64,000 nt of DNA from Pantoea sp. SOD02 (GTDB lineage Bacteria > Pseudomonadota > Gammaproteobacteria > Enterobacterales > Enterobacteriaceae). A program made the translations under genes and the position numbers. Numbering within the stretch: the stretch's first letter is position 1; each line of letters opens with the position of its first letter. Below the pieces are notes generated by a model that was not told the DNA's origin, did not search any database, and saw only the letters and a list, made by a program, of their open reading frames with translations. Positions 15,283 through 23,627 of the stretch are shown one piece after another. Location: assembly GCF_024707505.1 (NCBI RefSeq), contig NZ_CP102604.1, positions 2,542,001-2,606,000 of the forward strand, in the 5' to 3' direction.

Positions 15283-16740
15283 TTATAAACTGCCAATGTG
15301 AAACGTCTTCTGTTCTAAATACTCTTCGATACCGTAACGCGATCCTTCACGACCTAAGCCGGATAATTTAATTCCACCAAAGGGTGCGGCGTCTAATGAA
15401 ATTGCACCGGTATTAAATCCGACCATGCCAAATTCTAATGATTCTGCCACGCGCCATGCCCGACGAATATTCTCGGTAAAGAAATAAGCCCCAAGTCCAT
15501 AAGGCGTGTCATTCGCCATGCGGATTGCCTCTTCTTCCGTGTCGAAGATAAACAGCGGTGCTACCGGGCCGAAGGTTTCTTCATGTGCAATACGCATGCT
15601 GCTGGTGACGTTGCCCAATACCGTGGGTTCGACAAAGGTGCCGTTTGGCGCGCTGATGCCGCCGCGCAGCAAGGTCGCGCCCTGGCTGAGCGCATCGTCG
15701 ATATGGCTGTTAACCTTCTCGACGGCGCGGTCGTTGATCAGTGGCCCGATGGTGCTGTCTGGCGCAAATCCGTCACCGACTTTCAGCGCAGATACCGCTT
15801 CCAGCAAGCGCTCGCTGAAGCGCTCATAGATGCCGCGCTGCACCAGAATGCGGTTGGCGCAGACGCAGGTTTGTCCGGCGTTGCGGAATTTACTCGCCAT
15901 CACGCCGGGAATGGTCACGTCGAGATCGGCATCATCAAAGACAATCAAAGGCGCGTTGCCGCCCAGCTCCAGGCTCAGGCGCTTGATGCTGTCGGCGCTC
16001 TGCTGCATCAACAGCTGGCCGACGCGGGTGGAACCGGTGAAAGAAATTTTGCGCACCGTGCGGCTGGCGGTCAGCGTGCTGCCTATTTCGGTTGGCAAGC
16101 CGGTTAACACTTGCAACACGCCGCTGGGGAAACCGGCGCGTTCGGCTAACACCGCCAGCGCTAATGCCGACAGCGGCGTTAACTCCGACGGCTTAACGAT
16201 AATCGGGCAACCTGCGGCCAGCGCGGGCGCGACTTTGCGGGTGATCATCGCAATCGGGAAGTTCCACGGCGTGATTGCTGCCGCCACGCCAACCGGCTGC
16301 TTGAGTACCAGAATGCGGCGATCGTCGCTCGGTGCGGGAATGGTGTCACCGTAAATACGACGCGCCTCTTCCGCGAACCATTTCACAAAGCTGGCGCCGT
16401 ACAGCACTTCGCCTTTTGCTTCCGCCAGCGGCTTGCCCTGCTCGGCGGTCATGATGATCGCCAGATCGTCGGCATTATCGATAATCAGCTGATGCCATTT
16501 TTCCAGCAGCGCGGCGCGCGTGGCGTTGGGGGTTTTGCCCCAGCTGACGCGCACCGATTCGGCATAATCTATCGCCTGCTCGGTTTCCGCCGCACCCAAT
16601 GCCGGAATGGTGGCAATCGGCTGCTGCGTGCCGGGATCGATCACCTCAAGCGTTGCGCCCTGATGCGCATCCTGCCAGCGACCGCCAAACAGCGCCTGCT
16701 GGCGCAGTAATTCCGTATCTTTCAGTTGAATTCGCGACAT
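15283..16740 (-). CDS. NAD(P)-dependent succinate-semialdehyde dehydrogenase-like ALDH (GabD type)
   Basis: 485 residues. It has the GabD-type signatures TPWNFPIAMITRKVAPALAA, the catalytic Glu in LELGGNAPLIVF, the catalytic Cys in FRNAGQTCVCANR, and the C-terminal FGGIKLSGLGREGSRYGIEE. The family oxidises succinate semialdehyde to succinate. This would complete GABA degradation together with the class III aminotransferase at 1527-2843. It is a separate transcription unit, closed by the terminator at 15200-15234. The ATG at 16740 follows AGGGG; the longer frame to 16764 is less supported. A related semialdehyde (e.g. glutarate or malonate type) remains possible. Confidence 0.85.
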   Translation of the reverse strand: MSRIQLKDTELLRQQALFGGRWQDAHQGATLEVIDPGTQQPIATIPALGAAETEQAIDYAESVRVSWGKTPNATRAALLEKWHQLIIDNADDLAIIMTAEQGKPLAEAKGEVLYGASFVKWFAEEARRIYGDTIPAPSDDRRILVLKQPVGVAAAITPWNFPIAMITRKVAPALAAGCPIIVKPSELTPLSALALAVLAERAGFPSGVLQVLTGLPTEIGSTLTASRTVRKISFTGSTRVGQLLMQQSADSIKRLSLELGGNAPLIVFDDADLDVTIPGVMASKFRNAGQTCVCANRILVQRGIYERFSERLLEAVSALKVGDGFAPDSTIGPLINDRAVEKVNSHIDDALSQGATLLRGGISAPNGTFVEPTVLGNVTSSMRIAHEETFGPVAPLFIFDTEEEAIRMANDTPYGLGAYFFTENIRRAWRVAESLEFGMVGFNTGAISLDAAPFGGIKLSGLGREGSRYGIEEYLEQKTFHIGSL

Positions 16741-16870
16741 GACAATCCCCTGTATCTTCGTCATTTCACTGTAACGTGACGCGACAGCGCAGGATGTTTT
16801 TCTGGCGCAGGGAATTTGTGTCGGTGTCTGTTTTGCGGCGGGAAAAGAAATTTTATGCTGTGTGGGGGAA

Positions 16871-16894
16871 GGTCGCCATAAATGGCGACCCTAC
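16871..16894. repeat. Single GGTCGCC-palindrome repeat
   Basis: Perfect palindrome GGTCGCCATAAATGGCGACC followed by CTAC, between the 3' end of cbl and the semialdehyde dehydrogenase promoter region. Confidence 0.9.
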
Positions 16895-16923
16895 GAAGGA
16901 TCGGGACGGTTTTTCCCAACGAA

Positions 16924-17883
16924 TCAAATCTGGAAATCGATAGCCGGTTCGTTTTCTGTCTCGTAGGAAAGTGCCTGACGCTTAATTTCCTCCAGCGACA
17001 GATTAGCGTTACACAGCTCCAGGAACTGCCAAACGTAATTGCGCTGCAACTGACCGCGTTTCAGGCCGAGCCACACAGTATTGGCATCGAACAGATGGTG
17101 CGTGTCGATTTTTACCAGGTCTTCCCCTTCGTAAATATCACACGCCTGATCGGCCAGAATACCCACCCCAAGGCCGAGCTCGACGTAGGTTTTCACCACG
17201 TCAGAATCCTGCGCACTGAGCACGATATCCGGTCTGAGTCCTGCCGCCTGGAAAGCACGATCGACCCGCGAACGGCCGGTAATGCCCTGACGATAGGTGA
17301 TCAAGGGATAGCGGCTGAGGCTGGCAAGCGTGACCGGCTGATGCTGCAACAGTTCATGATCGTGCGGCACTAAAAGTGAGTGATGCCAGCTGAACCACGG
17401 GAATGCCGCGAGGCTGCTGTTATTCACTAACTGCTCGGAGGCGATGCCGATGTCGGCTTCACCCGCCAGCAGCATGGCGACGATCTCCTGCGGCGATCCC
17501 TGATTCAGCTCGAGACGCACATTAGGATAGAGCTGACGAAACGCTTTAATCACGCGCGGCAGGCTGTAACGCGCCTGAGTGTGCGTGGTGGCGATAGTCA
17601 GCACGCCGCTGGTTTCATTGGTAAACACATCCGCTAAGCGGCGAACTTTGCCCGCTTCATCAAGGATGCGCTCAGCAATGGTCAGCAGCGCCTTGCCCGG
17701 TTCGGTCATGCCTAAGAGTCGCTTGCCACGACGAATAAAAATTTCCACGCCCAGTTCATCTTCCAGATCGCGAATATGGCGGCTTACTCCTGATTGGGAG
17801 GTAAACAATGTATTCGCCACTTCGGTCAGGTTGAACTCGCAACGGGCTGCTTCACGTATAATTTTAAGTTGCTGGAAATTCAC
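16924..17883 (-). CDS. cbl: LysR-family regulator Cbl (sulfate-starvation / sulfonate utilisation)
   Basis: 319 residues, very similar in pattern to E. coli Cbl: N-terminal MNFQQLKIIREAARCEFNLT, HTH segment TLFTSQSGVSRHIRDLEDELG, RRGKRLLGMTEPGKALL, then the effector domain with ATTHTQARYSLP and QGITGRSRVD. In E. coli it activates ssu and tau sulfonate genes when sulfate is scarce and its effector is adenosine phosphosulfate. It is downstream of nac on the same strand, as in E. coli, separated by a palindromic repeat. A sulfur-salvage role is noteworthy given the monooxygenase operon at 23.6-28.8 kb. Confidence 0.93.
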   Translation of the reverse strand: MNFQQLKIIREAARCEFNLTEVANTLFTSQSGVSRHIRDLEDELGVEIFIRRGKRLLGMTEPGKALLTIAERILDEAGKVRRLADVFTNETSGVLTIATTHTQARYSLPRVIKAFRQLYPNVRLELNQGSPQEIVAMLLAGEADIGIASEQLVNNSSLAAFPWFSWHHSLLVPHDHELLQHQPVTLASLSRYPLITYRQGITGRSRVDRAFQAAGLRPDIVLSAQDSDVVKTYVELGLGVGILADQACDIYEGEDLVKIDTHHLFDANTVWLGLKRGQLQRNYVWQFLELCNANLSLEEIKRQALSYETENEPAIDFQI

Positions 17884-18011
17884 GCCCTTTTCTCCTGATT
17901 CCTGCCCCTGTTTCGTCCATGTTATGAAGTTGGCGTCATCGCAACAAATAATAAAAAACGGTGTGTTATGCGGAATAGTAATAAGGGAGATTTTGCGAGG
18001 AAGATAAAAAA

Positions 18012-18035
18012 GGTCGCCATGAATGGCGACCCTAC
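18012..18035. repeat. Single GGTCGCC-palindrome repeat
   Basis: GGTCGCCATGAATGGCGACC plus CTAC between nac and cbl; only the loop base differs from the commonest form. Confidence 0.9.
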
Positions 18036-18039
18036 GGGA

Positions 18040-18957
18040 TTAACCCACCAACATCAATTCACGATCCTCTACCGCTGGCTTATTCAGCAGCGACAGCAGA
18101 ATATTCTTCACCGCCTGCGCCGACGGCGACAGCGGCAGACGCGCCGAGATGTTCAGCGACAGCGGCAGGTTCAGCGACGGACTGTTAATCCGCGCCATCC
18201 ACGCATGGGTTGAGCTCACCAGCGCACGCGCCGCAGATTCTGGCAGCACTGTGACGCCCATGCCGCTGGACACCGCCGCAGTCAGCGTGGAGATCGATTC
18301 GATTTCGCCGATGATGCGCGCGCTCAGACGACGCAGCGAGAACGCTTCATCAACACGTTTACGTACCGCGCTGTAATCGCGTGGCAGGAACAGGCTCATC
18401 TGCGCCACTTCCGCCAGATCTACAGTCGCACCCGGACACGCCGTTGCGCCCACCAGATAGAGCTCTTCTTTCATTAATGGAATGCTGTTGATGCCCGCCG
18501 TTGGCGCACGGTCGTACAGCACCGCCATGTCCAGTTGGCCGTTCATCACTTTTTCGTTCAGCGAGGTGCCGCTGTTTTCATGCAGATACACCAGCACATC
18601 CGGGAACTGCTCACGCACCGTCTGCAGCAGCGGCATGGTGAGCGAGGATGCGGCGGTGCCCGGCGCTAAACCGATGGAAACCTGGCCGTTGAGTGCCTGG
18701 CCGGCGTTGATCACTGCCGTTTGCGCCTGTTCACACTGACGCAGAATGGTGCGGGCGTGGGCATACAGAATTTTACCGGCTTCAGTTGGCGTCACGCCGC
18801 GCTTGGTGCGGATCAGCAATTGCTGATCGAGTTCATTTTCCAGCGTAGCGACCTGCTGGCTAAGCGCAGGCTGCGCGATGTGCAGCACTTCTGCTGCCTG
18901 AGTCAGGCTGCCGATATCGACGATTTTTACAAAATACTTGAGTCGTCTTAAATTCAT
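18040..18957 (-). CDS. nac: Nitrogen assimilation control LysR-type regulator Nac
   Basis: 305 residues, the exact Nac length, beginning MNLRRLKYFVKIVDIGSLTQ with the HTH AAEVLHIAQPALSQQVATLE. In enteric bacteria nac is made under nitrogen limitation by NtrC and sigma-54, and Nac then acts on sigma-70 promoters, switching on amino-acid and urea catabolism and repressing gdhA. Adjacency to cbl is the ancestral arrangement. A sigma-54 promoter and two NtrC-like sites lie upstream. Several nearby genes (aminotransferase, dehydrogenases, puu) are plausible members of its regulon. Confidence 0.95.
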   Translation of the reverse strand: MNLRRLKYFVKIVDIGSLTQAAEVLHIAQPALSQQVATLENELDQQLLIRTKRGVTPTEAGKILYAHARTILRQCEQAQTAVINAGQALNGQVSIGLAPGTAASSLTMPLLQTVREQFPDVLVYLHENSGTSLNEKVMNGQLDMAVLYDRAPTAGINSIPLMKEELYLVGATACPGATVDLAEVAQMSLFLPRDYSAVRKRVDEAFSLRRLSARIIGEIESISTLTAAVSSGMGVTVLPESAARALVSSTHAWMARINSPSLNLPLSLNISARLPLSPSAQAVKNILLSLLNKPAVEDRELMLVG

Positions 18958-19024
18958 GTTGCCTCCGTCAATCCCCGAATACCCAGGTTGGGCGTCTCAG
19001 CCTGCTGGCTTGTGGAAATGAAGT

Positions 19025-19040
19025 TGCAATATGCAGGCCA
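19025..19040 (-). promoter_or_regulatory. Sigma-54 promoter of nac
   Basis: Minus-strand sequence TGGCCTGCATATTGCA: GG and GC are exactly 10 bases apart and the -12 half TTGCA is perfect. The predicted start near 19014 leaves a leader of about 57 nt before the nac ATG. Sigma-54 control of nac is established in Klebsiella and E. coli. Confidence 0.85.
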
Positions 19041-19169
19041 GGTTTGTTTGCGAAGCAAAATTGCATCGCCAGATTTTTCCTAAAGGCACGGAAAATAAGC
19101 GTTTGTGATTACCTCGAAGGAGTTAATAAGCGCGAGCGATGACGCAAAAAGAGTAAGAATCAAACAAAT

Positions 19170-19242
19170 TGCACTGCAATGGGGCAGGAAATGCGAGTCA
19201 GGCGTGCAAAAAAGTGATGACCGGATGAGCTGGTTTGGTGCA
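19170..19242. promoter_or_regulatory. NtrC-like enhancer sites upstream of nac
   Basis: Site at 19170-19186 (TGCACTGCAATGGGGCA) matches the TGCAC-N7-GTGCA consensus at nearly all positions. A weaker site at 19226-19242 (TGAGCTGGTTTGGTGCA) keeps the right half. They are about 164 and 220 bp upstream of the inferred start. The rest of 18958-19345 shows no gene. Confidence 0.65.
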
Positions 19243-19351
19243 GATAACACAGAAAATGAGCAGAAATGGCGGGAATGAAACCAAACGAGCGGAAAAGAAC
19301 GGTTTTAACCAGTTGGAAAACTTATTCCCGAATCACTGCGGCCAATAAAAA

Positions 19352-19408
19352 GGTGCGCATAAATGCGCACCCTACGAAGCTTTTGTAGGGTCGCCATTTA
19401 TGGCGACC
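19352..19408. repeat. Inverted pair of palindromic repeats, one of the GGTGCGC variant
   Basis: Left copy GGTGCGCATAAATGCGCACC plus CTAC (19352-19375); right copy GTAGG-oriented with the ordinary GGTCGCC arms (19385-19408). The left copy differs from the consensus in both arms at once, so pairing is kept. Confidence 0.9.
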
Positions 19409-19414
19409 ACACTA

Positions 19415-20446
19415 TCAACGTTTTTTACGGTTGCGATGCATATCAATCGAAACTGCCGCAACAATGATGATGCCTTTAATAATGTCCTGCACATAAGCAT
19501 CCACACCGACAAAGGTGAAGCCGCTCTTAATCAGGCCAAGAATCACCGCACCAATCAGCGTACCGGTAATGCGTCCAACGCCGCCCATCAGGCTGCTGCC
19601 GCCGATAACGGCTGCGGCGATGGCATCTAGTTCGTATGCCATACCCATGCTTGACTGACCGCTACTGACACGCGCCGCCAGCACCACACCCGCCAGGCCT
19701 GAGAGCGCACCGGCGATGGTGTAGACGATGATCAGATACTTATTAACGTTGATACCGGACACTTTGGCGGAGGTCATGTTGCCGCCAATCGCGTAGACAT
19801 ATTTACCGTAACGCGTGTGTTTCAGCGCGATGTGGAACAGGAACGCCACCACCAGGAAGATAATCACCGGCATTGCGCCCTGGCCGATGGAGGTGAAGCC
19901 ATCTGACAGGAAGCTGATTGGGTTACCCTGCGTGTAGTACTGCGCCAGACCGCGTGCTGATACCATCATGCCGAGCGTGGCGATGAACGGAGGAATACCG
20001 GTTTTGGTGATTAACACGCCGTTCATCACGCCGCACAGCAGCCCCACGCCAATCCCGGCAACAATCGGTATCACCGCAGGCAGGTTAACCAGCGACGGAT
20101 ACATCGGCGACAGGCTGTCTGAAGTTTGCGCCAGACTGGCCGCCACAACCGCGGTTAAGGCGATAACCGAACCGGATGACAGGTCGATACCGGTGGTGAT
20201 AATGACCTGCGTCACGCCCACCGCGATGATACCGATGATCGCGACCTGCAGAATAATCAGTACTAAGCGGTTGGTGTTCATCAGGAAAGATTGATCACGT
20301 ACGTACCAACCGGCAATTTCAAAAATCAGGGCAATGCCCACCATCACGACAAAAATCCCGGTGTCTTTTGGCAGCTTGTGACGCAAGTTGCTAAAGAAAG
20401 AACTCTGTTCTGCGGCCTGCGGGGCCGTAATTTTTACGTTACTCAT
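19415..20446 (-). CDS. CUT2-family sugar ABC importer, permease (RbsC type)
   Basis: About 343 residues with many membrane helices and the RbsC-type signatures TTGIDLSSGSVIALTA, GILITKTGIPPFIATLG-like segment, YAIGGN and AAAVIGGSSLMGGVG. It forms the homodimeric channel of a ribose/inositol-type importer. ATG at 20446 was chosen; a GTG at 20464 overlapping the ATPase stop would add six residues. Last gene of the three-gene operon. Confidence 0.9.
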   Translation of the reverse strand: MSNVKITAPQAAEQSSFFSNLRHKLPKDTGIFVVMVGIALIFEIAGWYVRDQSFLMNTNRLVLIILQVAIIGIIAVGVTQVIITTGIDLSSGSVIALTAVVAASLAQTSDSLSPMYPSLVNLPAVIPIVAGIGVGLLCGVMNGVLITKTGIPPFIATLGMMVSARGLAQYYTQGNPISFLSDGFTSIGQGAMPVIIFLVVAFLFHIALKHTRYGKYVYAIGGNMTSAKVSGINVNKYLIIVYTIAGALSGLAGVVLAARVSSGQSSMGMAYELDAIAAAVIGGSSLMGGVGRITGTLIGAVILGLIKSGFTFVGVDAYVQDIIKGIIIVAAVSIDMHRNRKKR

Positions 20447-20460
20447 AGATGTCTCACGCC

Positions 20461-21945
20461 TCACTCGGATGCCAACGACAAAATGGATTCCTGATTGGCC
20501 TCTTCTTTATCGAGGATGCCGGTTATACGTCCGCCGTGCATAACCATCACGCGGTCGCTCATGCCGAGAATTTCTGGCAGCTCGGACGACACCATGATGA
20601 TGGCCACGCCGCGATTCGCCAGTTCACTGATTAAGCGATAAATCTCTGCTTTTGCACCAACGTCGATACCGCGCGTTGGTTCGTCGAGAATCAGGATCTT
20701 CGGTTGCGCCAGCAGCCAGCGGGCAATCAGCACCTTCTGCTGGTTACCGCCGCTGAGGTTATTGATGATCTGATCCATGGTTGGGGTTTTGATGTTCAGC
20801 TTGCGAATCTGATCCATACAGTCCTGCGCCATTTTGATGTGGCTGACAAAACCGCTTTTATGGGTGTAATCGGGCATGTTGACGATGCTCATGTTCTCCA
20901 TCACCGACAACACCAGGAACAGCCCCGACTTTTTACGGTCTTCGGTCAGGAACGCCATGCCCTTCTCAATCGCCGTCGAAGGCGAATCGATCTTGACCGG
21001 CACGCCATCAATCAGGATTTCACCGCTGTCGAAACTCTCCATGCCGAACAGGCTTTCCATCACTTCGCTGCGTCCGGCACCCACCAATCCCGCTACGCCG
21101 AGGATTTCGCCTTTGCGCACTGAGAAGTTGATGTCGGTGAAGCGATCTTTGCAGGTGAGATTGCGCACCGTCAGCACATCTTCACCAATTTCACCGTTGA
21201 ATTTCGGGAACAGCTGGGTCAATTCACGGCCTACCATCTGCGTAATCAGTGACTGGCGGGTGTATTCGCTGGTGTTGTTGCTGCCCACCCACGCACCGTC
21301 ACGGAAAATGCTGATCTCATCGGTTATCGCAAAAATCTCATCCATTTTATGGCTGATATAGATGATGGCTTTGCCCTGCTCGCGCAGGTCGCGGATGATG
21401 GTGAACAGATGCGCCACTTCGGTTTCCGTCAGTGCCGAGGTCGGTTCATCCATAATCACGATGTCCGAATTCCAGGAAACCGCTTTGGCGATTTCCACCA
21501 TCTGCTGCGAGGCGATACTCAGCTCGCCCACCATACGATCGGCTTTCAGACGGATGTTTAGTCTGTTCAGCAGTTCCTGCGTCTGTTTGTTCAGCTTGCC
21601 GTGGTCAACAAAGCCGTACTTCATCGGTTCGCGACCGAGCCAAATGTTTTCGGCTACGGTCATGTAAGGCACCAGATTGAGTTCCTGGTGAATCATGGAG
21701 ATGCCGGAACGCAGCGCATCCATGGTGTCCTGAAACTGCACTGGCTCCCCTTTAATGCGAATGGTGCCCTTATCGGGACGATACATCCCGATAAGGCATT
21801 TCATTAAAGTGGATTTGCCCGCGCCATTTTCACCCATCAGGGCATGTACCGACCCCGGTTTGATTCGCAGTGAGACATTGTCGAGTGCCTTCACTCCGGG
21901 GAAGAACTTGCTGATGCCTTCGGCTTCAAGCGCAAAAGCGGTCAT
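20461..21945 (-). CDS. CUT2-family sugar ABC importer, double ATPase (RbsA type)
   Basis: 494 residues with two ABC domains. The first has Walker A GENGAGKSTLMKCL, the second the degenerate form GLVGAGRSEVME typical of RbsA/MglA/AraG. Signature motifs are LSIASQQMVEIAKA and LSGGNQQKVLIARW, Walker B IVIMDEPTSAL and ILILDEPTRGID. It powers import of a pentose, hexose or inositol; the substrate cannot be assigned, as no kinase or dehydrogenase accompanies the operon. Confidence 0.92.
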   Translation of the reverse strand: MTAFALEAEGISKFFPGVKALDNVSLRIKPGSVHALMGENGAGKSTLMKCLIGMYRPDKGTIRIKGEPVQFQDTMDALRSGISMIHQELNLVPYMTVAENIWLGREPMKYGFVDHGKLNKQTQELLNRLNIRLKADRMVGELSIASQQMVEIAKAVSWNSDIVIMDEPTSALTETEVAHLFTIIRDLREQGKAIIYISHKMDEIFAITDEISIFRDGAWVGSNNTSEYTRQSLITQMVGRELTQLFPKFNGEIGEDVLTVRNLTCKDRFTDINFSVRKGEILGVAGLVGAGRSEVMESLFGMESFDSGEILIDGVPVKIDSPSTAIEKGMAFLTEDRKKSGLFLVLSVMENMSIVNMPDYTHKSGFVSHIKMAQDCMDQIRKLNIKTPTMDQIINNLSGGNQQKVLIARWLLAQPKILILDEPTRGIDVGAKAEIYRLISELANRGVAIIMVSSELPEILGMSDRVMVMHGGRITGILDKEEANQESILSLASE

Positions 21946-21978
21946 ACATCACCTCCGTACGGCTGAGTCGGTTACGGT

Positions 21979-22902
21979 TTATTTCTGGTTCTGACTGGCG
22001 AATTTTTCGTAGTTATCTTTGGTGATCAGCTGGAACGGGATATCGACCACTTTCTGCACTTTCTCGCCGTTAATCAGTTTGACCGCCGTTTGCACAGCGC
22101 CTTCACCCTGACCTTTCGCATCCTGGAACACGGTAGCGACCATTTTGTCGTTCTTGATCATCTGCAGTGCATCCGGTGTACCATCCACACCTGCGACCAG
22201 GATGTGATTCGGGTTTTTGCCCAGCGCCTGCAGTGCACCAATCGCCATTTCATCGTTGTTGGAGGCGATTGCCTGAATGTCATCGCCCGCCGTCAGCCAG
22301 TTGCTCACCACATCTACCGCATCGTTACGGGTGAATTTGGCCGTCTGTTTCTGCACGACTTTGATATCCGGGTATTTTGCTACCACCGCTTCCACACCTT
22401 TGGTGCGTTCACGCGTCGATTCGTTAGCCAGGTCGCCCAGCAGAATCGCCACGTTGCCTTTGCCGTTCATCTTTTTAGCCAGCGCTTCCATCTGCAGACG
22501 GCCCGCCAGTTCAGAATCCGAACCCACAAACGCCATTTTGTCTTTCAACTCGCCAGCCGGTTTACGGTTGACGAACACCAGCGGCACGCCGGCTTTCGCG
22601 GCAGCATCCACCAGCGGTTTCACGGCGTTGGTATCCACCGGGTTAACGATGATGGCGTCAACGCCCTGACCAATGAAGTTCTGTACCTGCTGCAGCTGCT
22701 GAGCCACGTCGCCTTTGGCGTCTTCAACCTGGCCTTTAATGTTGTCTTTTTGCATCTCTTTCTGCATCGCGGTGCGCAGAATGGTAAGGAAGTTGTCATC
22801 AAACAGCGCCATAGAAACGCCTACCTGAAGGTCTTTTGCCATCACTGCGGCAGGTAACATGCAAACTAACAGGGAAGTTAATAACGCTTTTTTGAATTTC
22901 AT
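21979..22902 (-). CDS. Periplasmic sugar-binding protein of the CUT2 importer (ribose/inositol type)
   Basis: 307 residues. A Sec signal peptide (KKALLTSLLVCMLPAAVMA) precedes the mature start KDLQVGVSM. The fold is the type I periplasmic-binding (LacI-like) domain, with ASNNDEMAIGAL and VAGVDGTPDAL hallmarks. The N-terminal mature sequence is reminiscent of inositol/rhizopine-binding proteins, but this is only an impression. First gene of the operon with AAGGG before the ATG. Confidence 0.88.
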   Translation of the reverse strand: MKFKKALLTSLLVCMLPAAVMAKDLQVGVSMALFDDNFLTILRTAMQKEMQKDNIKGQVEDAKGDVAQQLQQVQNFIGQGVDAIIVNPVDTNAVKPLVDAAAKAGVPLVFVNRKPAGELKDKMAFVGSDSELAGRLQMEALAKKMNGKGNVAILLGDLANESTRERTKGVEAVVAKYPDIKVVQKQTAKFTRNDAVDVVSNWLTAGDDIQAIASNNDEMAIGALQALGKNPNHILVAGVDGTPDALQMIKNDKMVATVFQDAKGQGEGAVQTAVKLINGEKVQKVVDIPFQLITKDNYEKFASQNQK

Positions 22903-23362
22903 AGGGAACCCTTCTTTATCGTTAACATGCTCAGGTTGGCTGATACTGCGAATGAAAAATATCTTTTACATTCACTCAACGTCACTGGCGCTTTTTTTGT
23001 GGTTGTAGAGGTAAGGCTTCTGGTCTAACGCTATCGGTTTACAGCATCTGTTTCTTGTAACTCATTCCTTATCAATCAGTTATTTTCAAAATGCCGTTTT
23101 AGATGAAGGAACTCGTTTCGCCGGTGATGATTAGCAGTTCATTTATTTCATCTAACTTGCATTTGAAACTTTCATCATAAAAGCACTGAAATGATTGTTT
23201 TAAAATCGGCAAATAACAAAACTTTGACATGCCTCTAACATCTCAAAGGAATTGGTTTTAAAGTGAGATCTTGCTGGCAGTTTAGAATCTGATCATTCAA
23301 GGCAGAAAAGCAGCATTCCGCTGCTTTTACGCGCACTTAAACCAGAAGTGTGCAGTAGAGCT
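22903..23362. other. AT-rich gene-free region upstream of the sugar importer operon
   Basis: No convincing ORF. It must hold the promoter of the importer operon (minus strand). One perfect 11-bp palindrome, TGAAACTTTCA at 23164-23174, about 260 bp before the binding-protein start, could be an operator, but no repressor gene is adjacent. Confidence 0.5.
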
Positions 23363-23391
23363 TTGACAACGGGGATCGGCATCGCTAATAT
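23363..23391 (+). promoter_or_regulatory. Sigma-70 promoter of tRNA-Asn
   Basis: TTGACA (23363-23368) and TAATAT (23386-23391) are separated by 17 bp and followed by a GC-rich discriminator (GCGCC), as expected for a stringently controlled tRNA promoter. Confidence 0.85.
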
Positions 23392-23409
23392 GCGCCTCGT
23401 TCACACGAT

Positions 23410-23485
23410 TCCTCTGTAGTTCAGTCGGTAGAACGGCGGACTGTTAATCCGTATGTCACTGGTTCGAGTCCAGTCAGAGGAGCCA
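23410..23485 (+). tRNA. tRNA-Asn (anticodon GTT)
   Basis: 76 nt with encoded CCA. Acceptor arms TCCTCTG / CAGAGGA pair, the D-arm region is GTTCAGTCGGTAGAAC, the anticodon loop CTGTTAA carries GTT, and the T-arm is CTGGTTCGAGTCCAG. Asn tRNA genes also lie near nac-cbl in E. coli. Confidence 0.98.
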
Positions 23486-23494
23486 AATTTAGAA

Positions 23495-23527
23495 AGCCCG
23501 CTCAGGGAAACCTGAGCGGGCTTTTCT
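23495..23527 (+). terminator. Rho-independent terminator of tRNA-Asn
   Basis: A perfect 12-bp stem (AGCCCGCTCAGG / CCTGAGCGGGCT) with a GAAA tetraloop is followed by a T-rich tract, ten bases after the tRNA. Confidence 0.95.
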
Positions 23528-23545
23528 GTTTTTGCGGTTTTGCCA

Positions 23546-23611
23546 GGTCGCCATAAATGGCGCCCCTACATTGTTCCGGTGCATTTCGTAGGGTTGCCAT
23601 TTATGGCGACC
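23546..23611. repeat. Inverted pair of the GGTCGCC-palindrome repeat
   Basis: Copies at 23546-23569 and 23588-23611 in opposite orientation, 18 bp apart, each with one arm substitution. The second one leaves a T-G wobble pair. Confidence 0.85.
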
Positions 23612-23627
23612 TGGTTACCACCTGCAA

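Noticed and set aside
23164..23174. TGAAACTTTCA palindrome as operator of the sugar importer
   Set aside because: Only 11 bp, 260 bp from the start codon, in AT-rich DNA where such short dyads are common; no adjacent regulator gene.
22903..23362. Possible small RNA or riboswitch upstream of the sugar importer
   Set aside because: No strong hairpin with a T-tract or recognisable aptamer core was seen.
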